DNA of 64,000 nt from Diphasiastrum complanatum (lineage: Eukaryota > Streptophyta > Lycopodiopsida > Lycopodiales > Lycopodiaceae), in contig CM055104.1 in assembly GCA_029204225.1 (NCBI GenBank), forward strand, positions 55,740,538-55,804,537, given 5' to 3'. Shown one piece after another: positions 61,865-64,000 of this stretch (the stretch's first letter is position 1; every line of letters starts with the position of its first letter). The notes below the pieces were generated by a model, which saw only the letters and a program-made list of their open reading frames with translations, was not told where the DNA came from and searched no databases. The translations under genes and the position numbers were made by a program.

Positions 61865-64000
61865 CTCCCTCTTCAACTAGTTTTAGCATAGATTTAGAAA
61901 GTACACCAAGACTTGTTCTATGCTTGAAAAATAAGTCCTTTCCCAATGCTTTGGTAAAGATATCAGCCACACATTCCTTTGATGGGACATGTTCAAGCTT
62001 GATCTCTTTTGCCAACACTTGTTCTCTCACAAAATGGTAAGCCACCTCGATATGTTTGCTCCTTGCATGGAAAACCGGATTGCTTGCTAGACTTTGGGCT
62101 GAAAGGTTGTCACAAAAGATGATTGGACTCTCTGAAAAATCCAGCAAATGAAGCTCCATAATCATCCTCTTGATCCACACCATCTCCTTTGTGCATGATG
62201 TCAAAGCTTTGTACTCGGCCTCACTAGAAGAAAGTGATATAGTTGCTTGTTTCTTCGACATCCATGAGATAGCTCCATCACCTATGAAAATAGCATGTGC
62301 ATTTATGGATTTTCTATCCATAAGGTCTCCTGCAAAATCTGAATCTGAAAAACCAAATAAGTTAGGTGATGAGCCTCTATAAACAATGCCAAAATCTTTT
62401 GTTCCCGAGATGTATCTCAAGATCCTCTTTCCTAGTTTCCAATGTTCTATGCTAGGATCTTGCATGAATTGGCTTAATCTACCAACACAATAAGATAAAT
62501 CAGGTCTTGTGATGGTTAGATATATAAGAGAACCTATTAGCTTCCTATAGAGAGTAATGTCCTCGAAAGATCTTTCATTACCTCTTATAGTTAGCTTTAC
62601 ATGTGATTCCATAGGTGTATCAATAGGATTTGCATCTACCATATGAAATCTATTGAGAATAGAAATAGCATACTTCTCTTGTGAAATAAAAGTGATTTGA
62701 GAAGTTCTAATTACTTCTATTCCTAAGATATAGCTCAAAAGACCAAGATCATGCACTTCAAATTCCTTTTTTAGTGCTTTCTTGATATCTTCTATATCTT
62801 CCTTGTTCCCTCCACTTAAAATAATGTCATCCACATAAATTATAAGGATTGTAACATCATTAGCACTAATTCTAAAGTAAAGTGAATGATCATACTCACT
62901 CATAGTGAAGTTTTGAGAAAGTAGAAAAGAGTTAAGCCTAGCATACCAACTCCTTGGTGCTTGCTTAAGACCATACAAACTTTTTTGTAGAAAACACACA
63001 TGATTAGGCTTGCTATGAGAAACATAGCTCTCGGGTTGCTCCATGTAGACTTCCTCTTCAAGATCACCATTCAAGAAAGCATTAGAAATGTCTAATTGCC
63101 AAAGATCCCATCCATAAAGAGTTGCAAGGGAAATGATTACTCTTATGCTCACCATCTTTGCCACGGGTGCAAAGGTTTCCTCATAGTCAATGCCATGCTC
63201 TTGAGCATAACCTTTAGTCACCAACCTTGCCTTCAACTTGTTGATAGATCCATCTTGATTTGTCTTTACCTTGAAGATCCATTTGCATCCAATTGCACTT
63301 TTGCCCTTTGGAAGCTCCACCAATCTCCATGTGTTGTTCTTCATAAGTGCTTCAAACTCAAGATCCATTGCTTGGATCCATTCCTCTTCTTGCCTTGCTT
63401 CATCTACACATGAAGGTACATCAAAAGAAGTTAGGAAAGCATAGTTGGATCCATCCACCACTTGCTTACCTTTGCCATCATAAGTGAGCCTTGAGGGTTT
63501 CACTTTATGCCTTGGAGTTCTCCTTGGAATTTGACTTGAAGAGGCTTCTTCAACATCCACATCCAATGTGTCATCAACTCCATTGTCATCAAGCACATTA
63601 GTTGCAACAACACCATCATCACTTGAAACAACTTTTGGAATGTTACTTTCATCAAAAATGACATCCCTACTTGTGAACACTTTCTTGATTGAAGGAACAT
63701 AAATCCTATATGCTTTGCTTACTTCACTATAACCAACAAAAATGCCCTTTCTTGAAGATGGATCCTCCTTAGTTCTATCATCAAGAGTAATGTTGAAGTA
63801 GCAAATGCATCCAAAAGTTCTTAGAAACTTGACATTAGGCTTCGTACCAAACAAAGCTTCAAAAGGGGTTTTTCCTTCCAATACAACACTTGGCCATCTA
63901 TTGCATAGGAAATTTGCACACAACAAAGCATCACTCCAAAAAGGTTTAGGAAGATTAGCATTCAATCTCATTGCCTTTGCACTCTCACACAAGGTTCTAT
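61860..64000 (-). CDS. Copia-F pol, open to the window edge
   Basis: An uninterrupted minus-strand frame of more than 700 codons running off the right edge. In order: late integrase (LCESAKAMRLNANLPKPFW, FRTFGCICYFNITLDD, GIFVGYSEVSKAYRIY), an acidic linker (DDNGVDDTLDVDVEEASSS), RT ([73 protein letters not shown], intact YVDDIILSGG), and RNase H (FSDSDFAGDLMDRKSINAH, SLSSSEAEYKALTSCTKEM, SKHIEVAYHFVREQ, VADIFTKALGKDLFFKHRT), ending LVEEGV-stop in the polypurine tract. Catalytic Asp pairs are intact. The real N-terminus, gag and 5' LTR lie outside the window, so whether the whole element is intact is unknown. It is the only coding region here that looks undamaged. Confidence 0.95.
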   Translation of the reverse strand, partial: RTLCESAKAMRLNANLPKPFWSDALLCANFLCNRWPSVVLEGKTPFEALFGTKPNVKFLRTFGCICYFNITLDDRTKEDPSSRKGIFVGYSEVSKAYRIYVPSIKKVFTSRDVIFDESNIPKVVSSDDGVVATNVLDDNGVDDTLDVDVEEASSSQIPRRTPRHKVKPSRLTYDGKGKQVVDGSNYAFLTSFDVPSCVDEARQEEEWIQAMDLEFEALMKNNTWRLVELPKGKSAIGCKWIFKVKTNQDGSINKLKARLVTKGYAQEHGIDYEETFAPVAKMVSIRVIISLATLYGWDLWQLDISNAFLNGDLEEEVYMEQPESYVSHSKPNHVCFLQKSLYGLKQAPRSWYARLNSFLLSQNFTMSEYDHSLYFRISANDVTILIIYVDDIILSGGNKEDIEDIKKALKKEFEVHDLGLLSYILGIEVIRTSQITFISQEKYAISILNRFHMVDANPIDTPMESHVKLTIRGNERSFEDITLYRKLIGSLIYLTITRPDLSYCVGRLSQFMQDPSIEHWKLGKRILRYISGTKDFGIVYRGSSPNLFGFSDSDFAGDLMDRKSINAHAIFIGDGAISWMSKKQATISLSSSEAEYKALTSCTKEMVWIKRMIMELHLLDFSESPIIFCDNLSAQSLASNPVFHARSKHIEVAYHFVREQVLAKEIKLEHVPSKECVADIFTKALGKDLFFKHRTSLGVLSKSMLKLVEEGV
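61865..61874 (-). other. Polypurine tract of Copia-F
   Basis: GAAGAGGGAG on the minus strand, immediately before the 3' LTR and overlapping the last codons of pol (LVEEGV). It primes plus-strand DNA synthesis. Confidence 0.85.

Overview
This is a gene-poor, retrotransposon-filled stretch of a large plant nuclear genome. Evidence: six or more Ty1/copia elements, most with the TGGTATCAGAGC-type primer-binding site (PBS); several Ty3/gypsy elements, two with the plant TGGCGCCGTTGCCGAGGA-type PBS; a LINE fragment; long microsatellites; and two possible host-gene pieces. The exact taxon cannot be fixed. A polyvinyl-alcohol-dehydrogenase-like (PQQ-repeat) gene fragment plus this repeat load would fit a seed-free vascular plant such as a fern, or a gymnosperm, but this is inference. 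Almost every coding region is broken by stops, frameshifts or deletions. The only long open coding region is the copia pol that runs off the right edge.

Layout. 1-540 is microsatellite. 803-3578 (-) is a truncated gypsy (Gypsy-1: protease, repetitive linker, gag, PBS, LTR) that abuts, and probably inserted into, an LTR of Gypsy-2 (3579-4745, -). Gypsy-2 faces a related element, Gypsy-3 (4755-7575, +), so their LTR ends form a large inverted repeat. 7598-12600 (-) is Copia-A, nearly complete but inactivated. 12617-13890 (-) is a gypsy gag. 14108-14205 is a copia RT scrap, and 14503-15130 is a LINE RT cut by a copia LTR (15131-15770, -). 15800-18106 (+) is a gypsy 5' LTR, decayed PBS, leader and gag. 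18846-19390 is a copia-type LTR directly next to an unidentified two-exon reading frame (19424-20085).

20774-44879 may be one nested complex. A gypsy LTR (20774-21438) with PBS, leader and gag, and a matching LTR at 44111-44879, enclose Copia-B (24257-30757, with an internal 1.73 kb tandem duplication), an unidentified minus-strand reading frame (30832-32310), 25-bp minisatellites, a gypsy integrase (33990-35230, -), a plus-strand gypsy lacking protease and RT (35231-38460), Copia-D (39600-41560, -), two head-to-head copia LTRs (41655-42768) and a copia gag stub (43361-43765).

44880-47460 is mostly AT-rich sequence with no gene, apart from an 87-bp triplicate. 47461-49070 is an internally deleted copia. 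49434-49550 is a GC-rich fold-back element. 50335-51588 is the broken PQQ-repeat gene fragment. 51955-58442 (-) is a domain-complete but dead gypsy (Gypsy-H2) next to the same 25-bp minisatellite family. 58443-61308 shows nothing recognisable. 61309-64000 (-) is Copia-F, the youngest-looking element, continuing past the window.

There is no operon-like organisation. What links the parts is repeated insertion, nesting and decay. No CRISPR, defence island, rRNA or tRNA was seen.
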